Positions 52,346 to 61,543 are shown, numbered from the stretch's first letter. The stretch: 64,000 bases of DNA from Sabulicella rubraurantiaca (GCF_017355885.1 NZ_JAFEUU010000001.1:434001-498000), one strand, 5' to 3'. A program made the numbers and translations. Notes: generated by a model not told the origin, from the sequence alone.

Positions 52346-53206
52346 TCATGCTTCATCATCCTTCTTCAGGCGGAGATAGGCGAACCAGTATGCCGCGCCG
52401 ACCAGCACGCCGCCAACGATATTGCCGAGCGTCACCGGGATAAGGTTGCGGACGAGGCCTTCCAGGCTCGCATCGGGATATTCCGCGGGGGTAAGGCCCG
52501 TTGTTTCCCAGAAATCCGAACCCGAAAGGTCGCGCACACCCCAGCCCAGCGGGATCAGCGACATGTTCGCCACCGAGTGCTCGGTGTTCAGCGCAACGAA
52601 GGCCGCGATGGGCGGAATGATGACGAGGATCTTGTCCGTCGCGCTGCGCGCGCCCCAGGCCATCCACACACCGAGGCAGACCAGCGAATTGGCGAGGATG
52701 CCGCTGACGAAAGCCTTTCCAAATGGGAGTTCACCCTTCGCCTGCGCGGTCTTCATCGCTGCCGCCCCAAAGGCGCCGTCGCCGGACATGGCAAGCCCCG
52801 CGCCCAGCGCCAGCGCCACGGCGAGGAGCGAGCCGATGAGGTTTGTCACATAGGCCAGCACCCAGGCCCGAGCGACATCTCCCAGGCTCGCGCGGTCCTC
52901 CGCCCAGGCCACCACCAGCAGCGTGTTGCCAGTGAAAAGCTCGGCGCCGCTCACCACCACGAGGATCAGGCCCAGGGTGAAGACCAGCCCGGCCAGGAGC
53001 CGCGACACGCCATAGGGCATCGCTTCCTCCCCGCCCGACAGCGCCACGGTCGCAAGCAGGCCGCCAAAGCCGATATAGAGCCCAGCGAGGATCCCAAGCG
53101 TCGCGAGCACCCGGAAGTCCAGATGCGCCTTTTTTGCCGTCTTCTTCGTGGCGGTCTCGGCGATCTTCTCGGGCGGGCGGACCTCCGTCTCGGGGGCCTC
53201 GGCCAT
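52346..53206 (-). CDS. focA: Formate/nitrite transporter (FNT), FocA-like
   Basis: 286 aa with six membrane segments. FNT signatures: SGAELFTGNTLLVV, NSLVCLGVWMAWGA and ALNTEHSVANMSLIPLG. The family forms pentameric channels for formate or nitrite. Placement downstream of the formate dehydrogenase subunits makes formate the expected substrate. The N-terminus has a 25-residue Lys-rich cytosolic extension. A ribosome binding site (GGGAGG) lies in the upstream 88-aa gene. Confidence 0.93.
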   Translation of the reverse strand: MAEAPETEVRPPEKIAETATKKTAKKAHLDFRVLATLGILAGLYIGFGGLLATVALSGGEEAMPYGVSRLLAGLVFTLGLILVVVSGAELFTGNTLLVVAWAEDRASLGDVARAWVLAYVTNLIGSLLAVALALGAGLAMSGDGAFGAAAMKTAQAKGELPFGKAFVSGILANSLVCLGVWMAWGARSATDKILVIIPPIAAFVALNTEHSVANMSLIPLGWGVRDLSGSDFWETTGLTPAEYPDASLEGLVRNLIPVTLGNIVGGVLVGAAYWFAYLRLKKDDEA

Positions 53207-53207
53207 C

Positions 53208-53474
53208 TCAGCCTCCCTTTAGGAGGTCGCGCGCCTTTTCCAGCCGCCCGGGACGGAACCCCGCCACCGGAAGCGCACCGGACCAGGTGAGCGCCAGCGC
53301 CGAGTTCACCCGGCGCAGATCCTCCTCGACCGCCTCCCCGGCACGGCGACGGCGCACTAGCTCGTCTCGCAAGCTGGACAGCGCCAGCAATGCATCGCGC
53401 GCCTTGTCCATCGTGCAGGGGCGCGGTTCGTCTGCGAGGTGGTCCAGTGCAGCACGGGCCTCGGCTGCGTTCAT
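53208..53474 (-). CDS. Small helical protein of the formate dehydrogenase operon, 88 aa
   Basis: ATG 53474 overlaps the stop of the membrane subunit gene (ATGA) and its TGA is one base from the focA start. The protein is helical and charged (DKARDALLALSSLRDELVRR), without membrane spans, signal peptide or metal motif. The translational coupling on both sides says it is a real operon member. I do not recognise a family; an accessory or assembly role for the enzyme is a guess. Confidence 0.8.
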   Translation of the reverse strand: MNAAEARAALDHLADEPRPCTMDKARDALLALSSLRDELVRRRRAGEAVEEDLRRVNSALALTWSGALPVAGFRPGRLEKARDLLKGG

Positions 53475-54391
53475 CGCCGCACCTCACGCGCGAAGCCGAG
53501 GGAGTCGAGCGGGCGCTTCGCGCTCTCGTCACCTGCGCGCAGCACCGCCTGGCGCAGCAGCGCGCTGCCGATCAGGATTGCGGCGGAGGCCAGGGCTGGA
53601 CGGCCCAGGGCGCGCAGCACGAGAGGCGCGGCGATGCCCAGCGCCTGGGCGCCCGCCTTGTGCAGCAGCGCGGGCGGACCCTTCTTGAGCGGCGCCGAGA
53701 CGCCGGCGCGGCGCTGCGCGTCGGAGAGCATCATCGAAGCCGCCGTCTCGGCCCCCAGCGCGGCGGCCGAAAGCCGCTCCAGGCGCCGCGCGCTTTCGAC
53801 CTTGCCGGCGCTCCGCTGGAGCAGCGCCATCGCCGCCGCGCCGCCCGCCATGGAGGAGGCGGCGAACTGCGCAGCCAGCGGCGCCCGGGCTGCGGCCCAG
53901 AGGGGGTTCGAGGTCGTGGAAAGCAGTGTCGCCGTATAGCTCGCCGCCCCTGCCCCGGCGAGGCTCGCCGGAATCTGCGCGAGGTCGGCGGCGCGACGCC
54001 AGCCCATGCGTTCCGCGCCCCAGGCCGCGAAGCTGGCCGCGCCGAAGGCGGTCAGCACCCAGGAGCCCCAGGACATCGGCGATTGCGGGCGCACGATGCG
54101 CAGCATGTTGTACCAGCGCTTTGGCGTCTTCAGGTGCCCAATGAGAATGGCCGGGGCGATGATGGACCCGGCAAAGGCAAGCGCACGGGCGCGCGAGGCC
54201 AAGCCGTCCCGATCCTCTGGATCCTCGGTGCGCGAGATGCCAGCGAGCAGCTGCGCCGCGCCCGCCACGCCCTGGACGGCGATGTAGGTCGCGACCTTCC
54301 AGTCGAACTCCGCGGGCTTGAGCGTCGGGCGGCCATGATAGGTCTCACCCTGCCAGGGCTCGGGCAGCGGGACCGGAGCCATCGCGTTCAT
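53471..54391 (-). CDS. NrfD-like membrane subunit of formate dehydrogenase
   Basis: 306 aa from ATG 54391 (ATGA overlap with the Fe-S subunit). Start: MNAMAPVPLPEPWQGETYHG. About nine hydrophobic stretches; the NrfD/PsrC features are TAFGAASFAAWGAERMGW-type and LAGISRTEDPEDRDG loops. It would carry electrons from the Fe-S subunit to the quinone pool, replacing the cytochrome b subunit of FdnI-type enzymes. The longer open frame upstream is noise from the preceding gene. Confidence 0.85.
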   Translation of the reverse strand: MNAMAPVPLPEPWQGETYHGRPTLKPAEFDWKVATYIAVQGVAGAAQLLAGISRTEDPEDRDGLASRARALAFAGSIIAPAILIGHLKTPKRWYNMLRIVRPQSPMSWGSWVLTAFGAASFAAWGAERMGWRRAADLAQIPASLAGAGAASYTATLLSTTSNPLWAAARAPLAAQFAASSMAGGAAAMALLQRSAGKVESARRLERLSAAALGAETAASMMLSDAQRRAGVSAPLKKGPPALLHKAGAQALGIAAPLVLRALGRPALASAAILIGSALLRQAVLRAGDESAKRPLDSLGFAREVRR

Positions 54392-55251
54392 CGCCGGCTC
54401 CCAAGGCCGAAGACCAGCGCAGCGGCTGCCAGACCTGCCAGAGTTCCCAGTCCGGCAAGCAGGGAGGGCTGCGCGCGCGGCGCCGGACGCACCGGCTCGG
54501 AAGGCAGGCCATGCACCTCCGGACGTTCGGTCAGCAGGAAGAAGGCATTGAGCTTCTTGATGCCGTGCGTCGCGCCAGGAGTGCCGGGCGCGCCGTAGAG
54601 ATAGGCGCGGTCCTGGCCCATCTCGTGCAGGTGCTCCACCCGCTGATGCGCGCGAGGGATCAGGTCCTCCAGTGCGCCGAACTGGATCGAATCCGTGGGG
54701 CATGCCTTGGCGCAGGCAGGCTCCATCCCGCCCTTCATCCGGTCGTGGCAGAGGGTGCATTTATGCGCCTTGCCGTCGGCCTTGGAGACCTCCACCACGC
54801 CGAATGGGCAGGCCGGGACGCAATAGGCGCAGCCATTGCAGATGTCCTGCTGCACTACGACCGTGTCGAACTCGGTGCGGAACAGGGCACCGGTCGGACA
54901 GGCTTCCAGGCAGGGCGCCGGGTCGCAATGCTTGCAGACGTCGCTGAACATGATCCAGTTGGACTGGAAGGGCTTCATCTCGCCTGGGCGATCGTCCAGC
55001 CGCTCTACGAAGCCGACATGGCGCCAGGTCTCGGCGCCCAGCGCGCCGGTGTTGTCGTAGGAATGGCCGGACAGGCGCATGTCGCCATCGGCCGGCAGGC
55101 CGTTCCACTCCTTGCAGGCCACCTCGCAGGCCTTGCAGCCGATGCAGAGCGTCGTGTCGGTGAAGAAGCCATAGGAACGGCCAGGCTCGATCCGCGCGCC
55201 GGCGGTGCGCTCGGCCTCCTGCGCGCCCCGGTTGATCAGCCCGCCATCCAT
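54388..55251 (-). CDS. Formate dehydrogenase iron-sulfur subunit
   Basis: 287 aa. Four [4Fe-4S] sites: CIGCKACEVACKEWNG (~residue 36), CKHCDPAPCLEACPTGAL (~107), CNGCAYCVPACPFG (~138) and CTLCHDRMKGG with CAKACPT (~163). A C-terminal membrane helix (LAGLGTLAGLAAAALVFGLG) anchors it. It links the catalytic subunit to the NrfD-like membrane protein. It starts one base after the catalytic subunit stop. No signal peptide is present, so the enzyme likely faces the cytosol unless carried by a Tat partner. Confidence 0.93.
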   Translation of the reverse strand: MDGGLINRGAQEAERTAGARIEPGRSYGFFTDTTLCIGCKACEVACKEWNGLPADGDMRLSGHSYDNTGALGAETWRHVGFVERLDDRPGEMKPFQSNWIMFSDVCKHCDPAPCLEACPTGALFRTEFDTVVVQQDICNGCAYCVPACPFGVVEVSKADGKAHKCTLCHDRMKGGMEPACAKACPTDSIQFGALEDLIPRAHQRVEHLHEMGQDRAYLYGAPGTPGATHGIKKLNAFFLLTERPEVHGLPSEPVRPAPRAQPSLLAGLGTLAGLAAAALVFGLGSRR

Positions 55252-55252
55252 G

Positions 55253-58200
55253 TCACGTCGCCTCCCTGCGCGGCCTTTGCACGCGACTCAGCCTTCCTGG
55301 CCGCAACGCGCAGGCAAGCGACTTGTTCTCGTGCATCCCCGTATTCGCGTCGCCGACCACGGCGGTCAGCACGTTGGCGACGTCGCCCGTGGCGAAGCCG
55401 GACCAGCCGAAGTGCCAGGGCAGCGCCAATTGATGGCACTCGCGGCCGTCTGGCAGGCGGAAGGGCCGCAGGCGGGACGTCACCATTGCCCTGGTCTCGA
55501 TCTCGCCGCGCTCGGTCGAGAGCACGACCCAGTCGCCCATGCGGATGCCGATTCTGCCTGCCAGCTCCACCGGGATCTCGCAGAACATCTCGGGCTGGAG
55601 TTCGGCGGTGGTGGTGACGATGCGCGTCGGAGTGCCGCCCGAATGGTGCTCGGTGAGGCGGAAGGTTGTCAGCATGTGCGGGTAGCGCGGGTCCGCTGGC
55701 GGGGCAAGGCGATTATCGTGCTGGTCCCAGCGCTTGGCCGCCGGGCTGGACGACATTCCGGGATGCAGTGGGTTGGTGGCCGGCGTCTCGACTGACTCGT
55801 AATGCTCCGGCAGCGGGCCGTCCTTCATGCCGGAGGGGGAAAACAGCGCGGCGCGACCATCTGCGATCATGATGAAGGGGTCGGAGCCGCTATGGGCTTC
55901 CATCCCCTTGGGCTTCTTCGACCAGTCGGGCTCGAAGTCAGGGCGCTTATCCTTGGGGAAATCGGGCACGTCGGGCCCGGACCACTCGCTCTTCTCCTCG
56001 TCCCAGGTGATCAGCTTCTTGCGTTCCGACCAGGGGCGGCCGTCAGGGTCGGCGCTGGCCCGATTGTTCAGCGTGCGGCGGTTGGCCGGCCAGGCGAAGC
56101 CCCAGCCGAGATGCGTGCCCGGCCCCTCGGGTCCGTCCGCCTTGCGGCTGCGGGCGAGGTTCTTCCCCGGTTCCGGAAAGACCCCGAGGTAGATCCACGT
56201 CCCACAGGCGGTGGAGCCGTCCTCCTTTAGGTCCTTGAAGTCGGATAGGAGCTTTCCGTCGGCGCAGCGATAGCCGTTGATCTCGCAAAGAACCGCTTCG
56301 GCGTCCGGCTCGTCCTCCTCGTCGCGTGGGTAGTTCCAGCGCAGGTTGAGGATCGCCTTGTCCTCGGGCCTCGTGCTGCCCGCATAGAGCTTGCGGATGC
56401 GCCGCCCCAGCTCGTCCACGAACCAGAGCTCCGAGGTGGAATCGCCCGGCGCGTCCACCACCTTGTCGTGCCACTGCACAAGACGGTGCGTGTTGGTGAA
56501 GCTGCCTGCCTTCTCGCCAGACAGGGCACCGGGCATGAGGAACACCTCGGTCCCGATCTCCTCTGGCCGCATTTCGCCGTCGCGGATCAGGTGGCCATCG
56601 CGCCAGAAGGTCGCCGTGTCGGTCTCGGCGATGTCACGCACCACCAGCCAGTCCAGCTTGGCGAGGCCGCGCTGCACGAGCTTGGAGTTGGAGCCGCCCA
56701 CCGCCGGGTTCTGCCCCATGACGAAGAGCCCGCGGATCACGCCATTGTCCATCGCGAGACTGATGGGGAGCATGCTGTGGTCGCCGACAATGCGCGCGAG
56801 CCAGTCATAGCCCCAGCCATTCGCCTCGGAGGCTTCGCCGCCATAGTAGGCGCGCAACAGCGAGACGGCGTATTTCGGGAACTCGGCCCACCATCCCGTC
56901 GGTGCGGTCTCGACCTTCAGGTACTCTTCCAGCGTCCCATGCGGGCGCAGCGCATGCGGCTGTGGCAGGTAGCCAGGCAGCATGTCGTAGAGCGTCGCGA
57001 TGTCGGTCGAGCCCTGGATGGAAGTGTGGCCACGCAGGGCGAGCATTCCCGCGCCCGGTCGACCCACATTTCCCAGCAGCCCCATCAGGATCGCGCCGGC
57101 GCGGATGATCTGTGCACCGACCGTATGGTGGTTCCAGCCGACGGCGTAGCAGATGGCACCCGTACGCTCGCGGCCCGAATTGCGCGCCATCGCCTCGCAC
57201 ACCTTGATGAACAGGTCGCGCGGACAGCCGGTGATGCGCTCCACCATCTCCGGCGTGTAGCGGGCGAAATGCCGTCGCATGATCTGGTAGACGCAGTTCG
57301 GGTGCTGCAGCGTCTCGTCACGCGGAGGAGGACCGTCGCGCATGTGCGACACACGCTCTGCGAAGTCTCCGCCCGTCTCCATCCACGCCTCGGCGAGCGG
57401 GGACGGCACGGTGAGGCCCTTGTACTGCCAGGTTTCCGTGCTGTAGCGCGTCTCCTCCTTGTTCCATCCGGAGAAAGTGCCGTCGCCCTCCGGGCCCGCG
57501 AACCCGTCCTCGATGATGGTGGCGATGTTGGTGTAGGGGATCGCCCACTCGCGGAACCAGAGGTCGTTCTCCAGCAGGTAGTGGATGATGCCGCCCAGGA
57601 AGGCGATGTCCGTCCCCGCACGGATCGGCGCGTAGATGTCGCACATGGCCGAAGTACGGGTGAAGCGCGGGTCCACATGGATCAGCGTCGCACCGCGGAG
57701 CTTGGCCTGCATCGCGAAGCGGAAGGCGATCGGATGATTCTCGGCCATGTTGGAGCCCATCACGAGCACCACGTCGGAGCGCGCGAGGTCCCACTGGGGC
57801 ATCGTCGCCGCGCCCCGGCCGAAGGTGGTGCCCAGACTGGGCACCGAATTGTTGTGTCAGACCCTGGCCTGGTTCTCGACGAAGACCATCCCGAGGCCGC
57901 CGGTGAAGAGCTTCTTGATCAGATAGTTCTCTTCATTGTCTAGCGTGGCCCCGCCAAGCGAACCGATGGCCATGGTGTGATTGAGGCGTGTCCCGTCCGG
58001 GGCATCGCCTACGAAGCTTTCGTCTCGGGTCTGCTTGGTGAGGTGCGCGATGCGGTCCATCGCCCAGTCGAGCGACACCTCGCGCCATTCTGTCGCATGG
58101 GGCGCACGATGCAGCACACGGTCCAGGCGCATAGGGCTGGTCATCAGCCCCATCGTCGCCGCGCCCTTGGGGCAGAGCGTGCCTTGGTTGATCGGGCTGG

Positions 58201-58444
58201 CGGGGTCGCCCTCCACCGCGATGGGCCGGCGGTCCTTGGCGTAGATCAGTTGGGCGCAGCCGACGGCGCAGTAGGGGCAGATGGAGGTTCCGACGGAATC
58301 CGCCTTCTCCGTTCGCGGACGGCCGCTTCGCGCCATGGCCGCTTCTGCAGCCTCGCGCCGGTGGTCCTGCCCGGCCATCTGCCGGGGAACGGACCACTCG
58401 CGCAGGAACTCGGCAGCGCGGTCGGGGATGGTGCGGCGGGGCAT
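55253..58444 (-). CDS. fdhA: Formate dehydrogenase catalytic subunit, selenoprotein (in-frame UGA)
   Basis: Two frames, 58444-57860 and 57856-55253, are in phase and split only by TGA at codon 196 (57859-57857). The flanks read VENQARV-U-HNNSVPSLG, the exact site of the catalytic selenocysteine in FdhG/FdoG enzymes (U-H...S.P.LG). Total ~1063 aa fits. It has the [4Fe-4S] motif CPYCAVGCAQL (~residue 57) and the bis-MGD core (GSNMAENHPIAF). No Tat signal is visible at the N-terminus. A SECIS hairpin follows the UGA. It oxidises formate to CO2. A ribosome binding site GAGGAGG precedes ATG 58444. Confidence 0.96.
57827..57859 (-). promoter_or_regulatory. SECIS element of fdhA (UGA codon plus hairpin)
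   Basis: The UGA is at 57859-57857. Eleven bases later a perfect 7-bp stem starts: GGTGCCC (57845-57839) pairs with GGGCACC (57833-57827), with loop AGTCT. The spacing and the GU-containing loop fit bacterial SECIS elements bound by the SelB C-terminus. The stem lies inside the coding sequence. Confidence 0.88.
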
Positions 58445-58455
58445 GGCGTGCCTCC

Positions 58456-58668
58456 TCAAAGGCGCTCGACGCGATGGGCCTTGCCGGACACGAGGCCCGG
58501 CGCCGGTTCCCATTCAACGCCAACGCGGCGATGCAGCAGCGGTGGCAGGTCCTGCGGCTCAATCGGGGCGGAGGGCGACAGGGCCAGCGTCAGGCCGCGC
58601 CCATCATCGCGCAGCAGCCTGAAGCGGCCCTCCTGGACGAGCAGCACGGTCCCTGTCGAATAGTTCAT
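58456..58668 (-). CDS. Small protein between selD fusion and fdhA, 70 aa
   Basis: Starts at ATG 58668 inside the 3' end of the selD fusion gene (65-base overlap) and ends 11 bases before fdhA. The peptide (MNYSTGTVLLVQEGRFRLLR...) is beta-rich, with a basic C-terminus and no cysteine. The composition is clearly coding. I do not know a family; position between the selenophosphate and selenoprotein genes suggests an accessory role. Confidence 0.7.
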   Translation of the reverse strand: MNYSTGTVLLVQEGRFRLLRDDGRGLTLALSPSAPIEPQDLPPLLHRRVGVEWEPAPGLVSGKAHRVERL

Positions 58669-60775
58669 CGCGCGGGCAACGGGCGGCGGCGACGCCGGGT
58701 TGCAGACGGATGCGAGGAGCGCCCTCGATCGCGTGCCCAATGATGCGCGCTTCGATCCCGGCATCGCGAAGGGCGTCCGCGCAACGCTCGGCTGCCTCCG
58801 CGGGGAGGCCGGCGACGAGCCCGCCCGAGGTCTGCGGGTCCAGCATCAGCGCGAGGCGTTCCGGCGGAGCCTCACCATCCACCTGAGCGAGCGCGGCCTG
58901 GTTTGCCGAGTGCAACGTGCTGCGGATGCCTGCAACCAGCGCCTCAAGTGCCCCGGGCAGGGCTGGGGACGCCTGGGGATCCAAGACGGCGCCGCAGCCC
59001 GATGCCGTCAGCATTTCCCCCAGATGGCCCAGCAGGCCAAAGCCGGTCACATCCGCAGCCGCCCTGGCGCCATGAGCGCGCAGGATGCGGGCAGCCGGCA
59101 TCGGGTCCGCCTGCATCTGCGCCCAGCACGCGGCGAGGTCGGCGCCACGCGCCTGCCCCATCATCGCGGCGGCCATGACCACCCCCGTGCCGAGGCGCCG
59201 CGTTAGCAGGAGCACGTCACCCGGCCGCAGCGCGCCACGCCGCAGCGTCGTGCCTTCCGGCGCATCGCCTGTCACGCTGAAACCGATCATGGCTTGCGCA
59301 GCCTCGGCACTGTGGCCGCCCAGCAATGGCACGCCGGCCGGTCCGAGCACGGACTGCGCGCCATGCAGCAACTGGAACAGATCACCTTCCTGCACCGTGG
59401 GGGCGGCGTCTGGCAGCGCCACCAGGGCCAGGGCTGCGCGCGGCTCCGCGCCCATGGCGGCAAGGTCGCCCAAAGCATGAGCGGCGGCGATGCGCCCGGC
59501 CACCCAGGGGTCCTCCACCGGGGGGCGGAACAGATCCACGCTCTGCACCGCCTCGCCGCGCAGGGGCGGAAGGGTGGCTGCATCCTCGGCGGGGCCGGCC
59601 GGCGCGCCGCCTAGGCGCGACAGCGCGGCGCGCAGCACGGAGGGTGCCAGCTTGGCGCCGCAGCCTTCGCAACGCATCGCCATCGGCGCGGGGGTGGCCT
59701 CCATCGGTGTGGGGGGAAGCTGGCGGAAGGAGTTCAGCCAGGCGCGGTCGATCCGGTCCTTCCAGCGCAGCGCCCAGCGCCCGCGCAGCGCGAAGCCGCC
59801 CCAGATCGCGATCGCCTCGTCACCCGCCTGCAACAGGGCAAGGCTGCGGCGCTGTGGCCGAAAGGGCCGCGTCGCGTGTCCCTCCACCAAAGCGCGGATA
59901 TTCTCGGCAAGCGGCGTGCCCTGCCGGACGGAGTAGACACCGTTGCGAGGGCGCTGCTCCCCCTCGACCGAGGCGATATCCCCGGCGAGAAAGATCCGCT
60001 CCTCCCCCACGGCACGAAGATCGAGCGCCACCAGGAACCACCCCTCGCCGTCACGGCGCAGGCCGGAGGCGGCCAGCCATGCAGGCGGCGCGGCGCCTGC
60101 CGCCCAGAGGCACAGGTCGAAGGGCACCGACGCGCCGTCCTCCAGCACCAGCCGCGCCGGCTCGACGCGCGAAGCCCGCGTGTCGAGGTGGCGCACGCAG
60201 GCCCGGCGCAACGACGCCTCGACGAGGCGCAATCCTAGCGGCCTTCCCGGCGAAACCAGGGTGATCGAAGCCCCGTCGCCCAGGCGCGACCGCGCCGCCA
60301 GCGCAGCCTCCACCCCCGCGGCGCCACCGCCGGCCACGACGACACTCCGCCCTGGCCGCAGCGCCGCCTCCCAACCTTTGAGAAAGCGACCGAGGGGCTT
60401 CAGCGGAAGCGCGTTGGCCTCGGCGCCCGGCACGGTGGCCATTGCGGCGCCGGGACATAGCGACAGCACGTCCCATCGCAATGGTGGGCGCTCTCGCAGC
60501 ACCACCTCGCGCGCCGCCCGGTCCAACCCGGTGGCCTCCGCCAGGATGAGCCGCGCACCGGCGCTGCGCGCGAGCCGCGCGAGGTCCAGCATCGCCTCCT
60601 CGCGCCGCCAGCGCCCTGCCATTACCGCAGGCACCGCACCCGAATAGGGTTGCTCCGCTTCCGGCACGATCAGGGACAGTCGGGCAAAGGGCGGCAGCGG
60701 CCGCATGGCGAAGCGGCGCAGCGCCACGAGATGTGCCGCGCCAGCTCCCACCAGAACGACATCGTACCGGATCAT
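58604..60775 (-). CDS. selD: Fused FAD-dependent oxidoreductase and selenide, water dikinase (SelD)
   Basis: 723 aa from ATG 60775. Residues ~1-370 are an NDH-2-like FAD/NAD(P) oxidoreductase: VVLVGAGAAHLVALRRF, then VVVAGGGAAGVEAALAA and the FAD-site IFLAGDIASV. Residues from ~380 are SelD: the active-site segment RCEGCGAKLAPSVLR with Cys and Lys, VDLFRPPVEDPWVAG, and LLGGHSAEAAQAMIG. It makes selenophosphate from selenide and ATP. The same fusion is known in cyanobacteria and some proteobacteria; the oxidoreductase may reduce the selenium substrate. The enzyme is Cys-type, not a selenoprotein itself. Confidence 0.95.
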   Translation of the reverse strand: MIRYDVVLVGAGAAHLVALRRFAMRPLPPFARLSLIVPEAEQPYSGAVPAVMAGRWRREEAMLDLARLARSAGARLILAEATGLDRAAREVVLRERPPLRWDVLSLCPGAAMATVPGAEANALPLKPLGRFLKGWEAALRPGRSVVVAGGGAAGVEAALAARSRLGDGASITLVSPGRPLGLRLVEASLRRACVRHLDTRASRVEPARLVLEDGASVPFDLCLWAAGAAPPAWLAASGLRRDGEGWFLVALDLRAVGEERIFLAGDIASVEGEQRPRNGVYSVRQGTPLAENIRALVEGHATRPFRPQRRSLALLQAGDEAIAIWGGFALRGRWALRWKDRIDRAWLNSFRQLPPTPMEATPAPMAMRCEGCGAKLAPSVLRAALSRLGGAPAGPAEDAATLPPLRGEAVQSVDLFRPPVEDPWVAGRIAAAHALGDLAAMGAEPRAALALVALPDAAPTVQEGDLFQLLHGAQSVLGPAGVPLLGGHSAEAAQAMIGFSVTGDAPEGTTLRRGALRPGDVLLLTRRLGTGVVMAAAMMGQARGADLAACWAQMQADPMPAARILRAHGARAAADVTGFGLLGHLGEMLTASGCGAVLDPQASPALPGALEALVAGIRSTLHSANQAALAQVDGEAPPERLALMLDPQTSGGLVAGLPAEAAERCADALRDAGIEARIIGHAIEGAPRIRLQPGVAAARCPRDELFDRDRAARPGGPLQAAAR

Positions 60776-60841
60776 TTCCTGCGCAGCCCTCCCGCGCCTT
60801 CCGCGTTGCCACAACGCCAAGGTGCAGCGAAAGGCCGAAGC

Positions 60842-61543
60842 GTGCCGCCTCTTCCTATCCCGTATTGCGGCGCGCCGCCCGTGCCGGGGGCCGTGTCGTG
60901 GAACGCCGATGCGGCAATTTCGGTGGCCATCCTGGGCCTTGTCGCGCTGGGGTGGCGCCGTTCGCCGAACCGCGTGGCGCTCCTTTTGGGCTCGGGGCTC
61001 GTCGCTCTCGCCCTGCTGTCACCGCTCTGCTCGCTCGCCGTGGCGCTGTTCTCGGCGCGGGTCGCGCAGCACATGGCGCTTGTGCTGACCGCGGCGCCGC
61101 TGCTGGCGGTCGGGCTTCGGGCCCGCGCGCCTTCGGCGCCGGTGGCCGCCTCCGTCTTCGCGGCGGTGCTGTGGCTGTGGCACCTCCCCGCGCCCTATGG
61201 CTGGACCTTCACCTCCGATCTGGCGTGGTGGGCGTCGCACCTCTCGCTGCTGGTGGCGGCGGTGTGGCTCTGGCAGGCGCTGCTGCAGGCGCGGCCAGAG
61301 TCGGCGCTGGCCGCGGGCATCGTGACCGCCGCGCAAATGGGCGTGCTTGGCGCCTTCCTCACCTTCGCACCCCGCCCCCTCTATTGGCCGCATGCCATCA
61401 CCACTCGGCCCTGGGGGTTCTCGGCGCTGGAGGACCAGCAGCTGGGCGGACTCCTGATGTGGGTGCCCGGCGGCGTGCTCTTCGCTGCGCTGGCTCTCGC
61501 CGCCGTGGCACGGGCGCTGCGCGAGGCGCGGCCGGCGGGATGA
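60842..61543 (+). CDS. ctaG: Cytochrome c oxidase assembly factor CtaG (caa3 type)
   Basis: 233 aa from GTG 60842. About seven membrane segments. Family marks are the copper-site type histidines in RVAQHMALVLTAAPLLAVGL and LWLWHLPAPYG, and the late segment YWPHAITTRPWGFSALEDQQ. CtaG-type proteins insert copper or assist assembly of caa3 oxidases. Its stop overlaps coxB by ATGA. It is the first gene after the selenium module and divergent from selD. Confidence 0.9.
   Translation: MPPLPIPYCGAPPVPGAVSWNADAAISVAILGLVALGWRRSPNRVALLLGSGLVALALLSPLCSLAVALFSARVAQHMALVLTAAPLLAVGLRARAPSAPVAASVFAAVLWLWHLPAPYGWTFTSDLAWWASHLSLLVAAVWLWQALLQARPESALAAGIVTAAQMGVLGAFLTFAPRPLYWPHAITTRPWGFSALEDQQLGGLLMWVPGGVLFAALALAAVARALREARPAG

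Noticed and set aside
57844-57846. Reading fdhA as two separate genes with a GTG start at 57844
   Set aside because: The start would fall inside the SECIS stem and lose the Fe-S motif and the catalytic residue; the UGA is in phase with a known Sec site.
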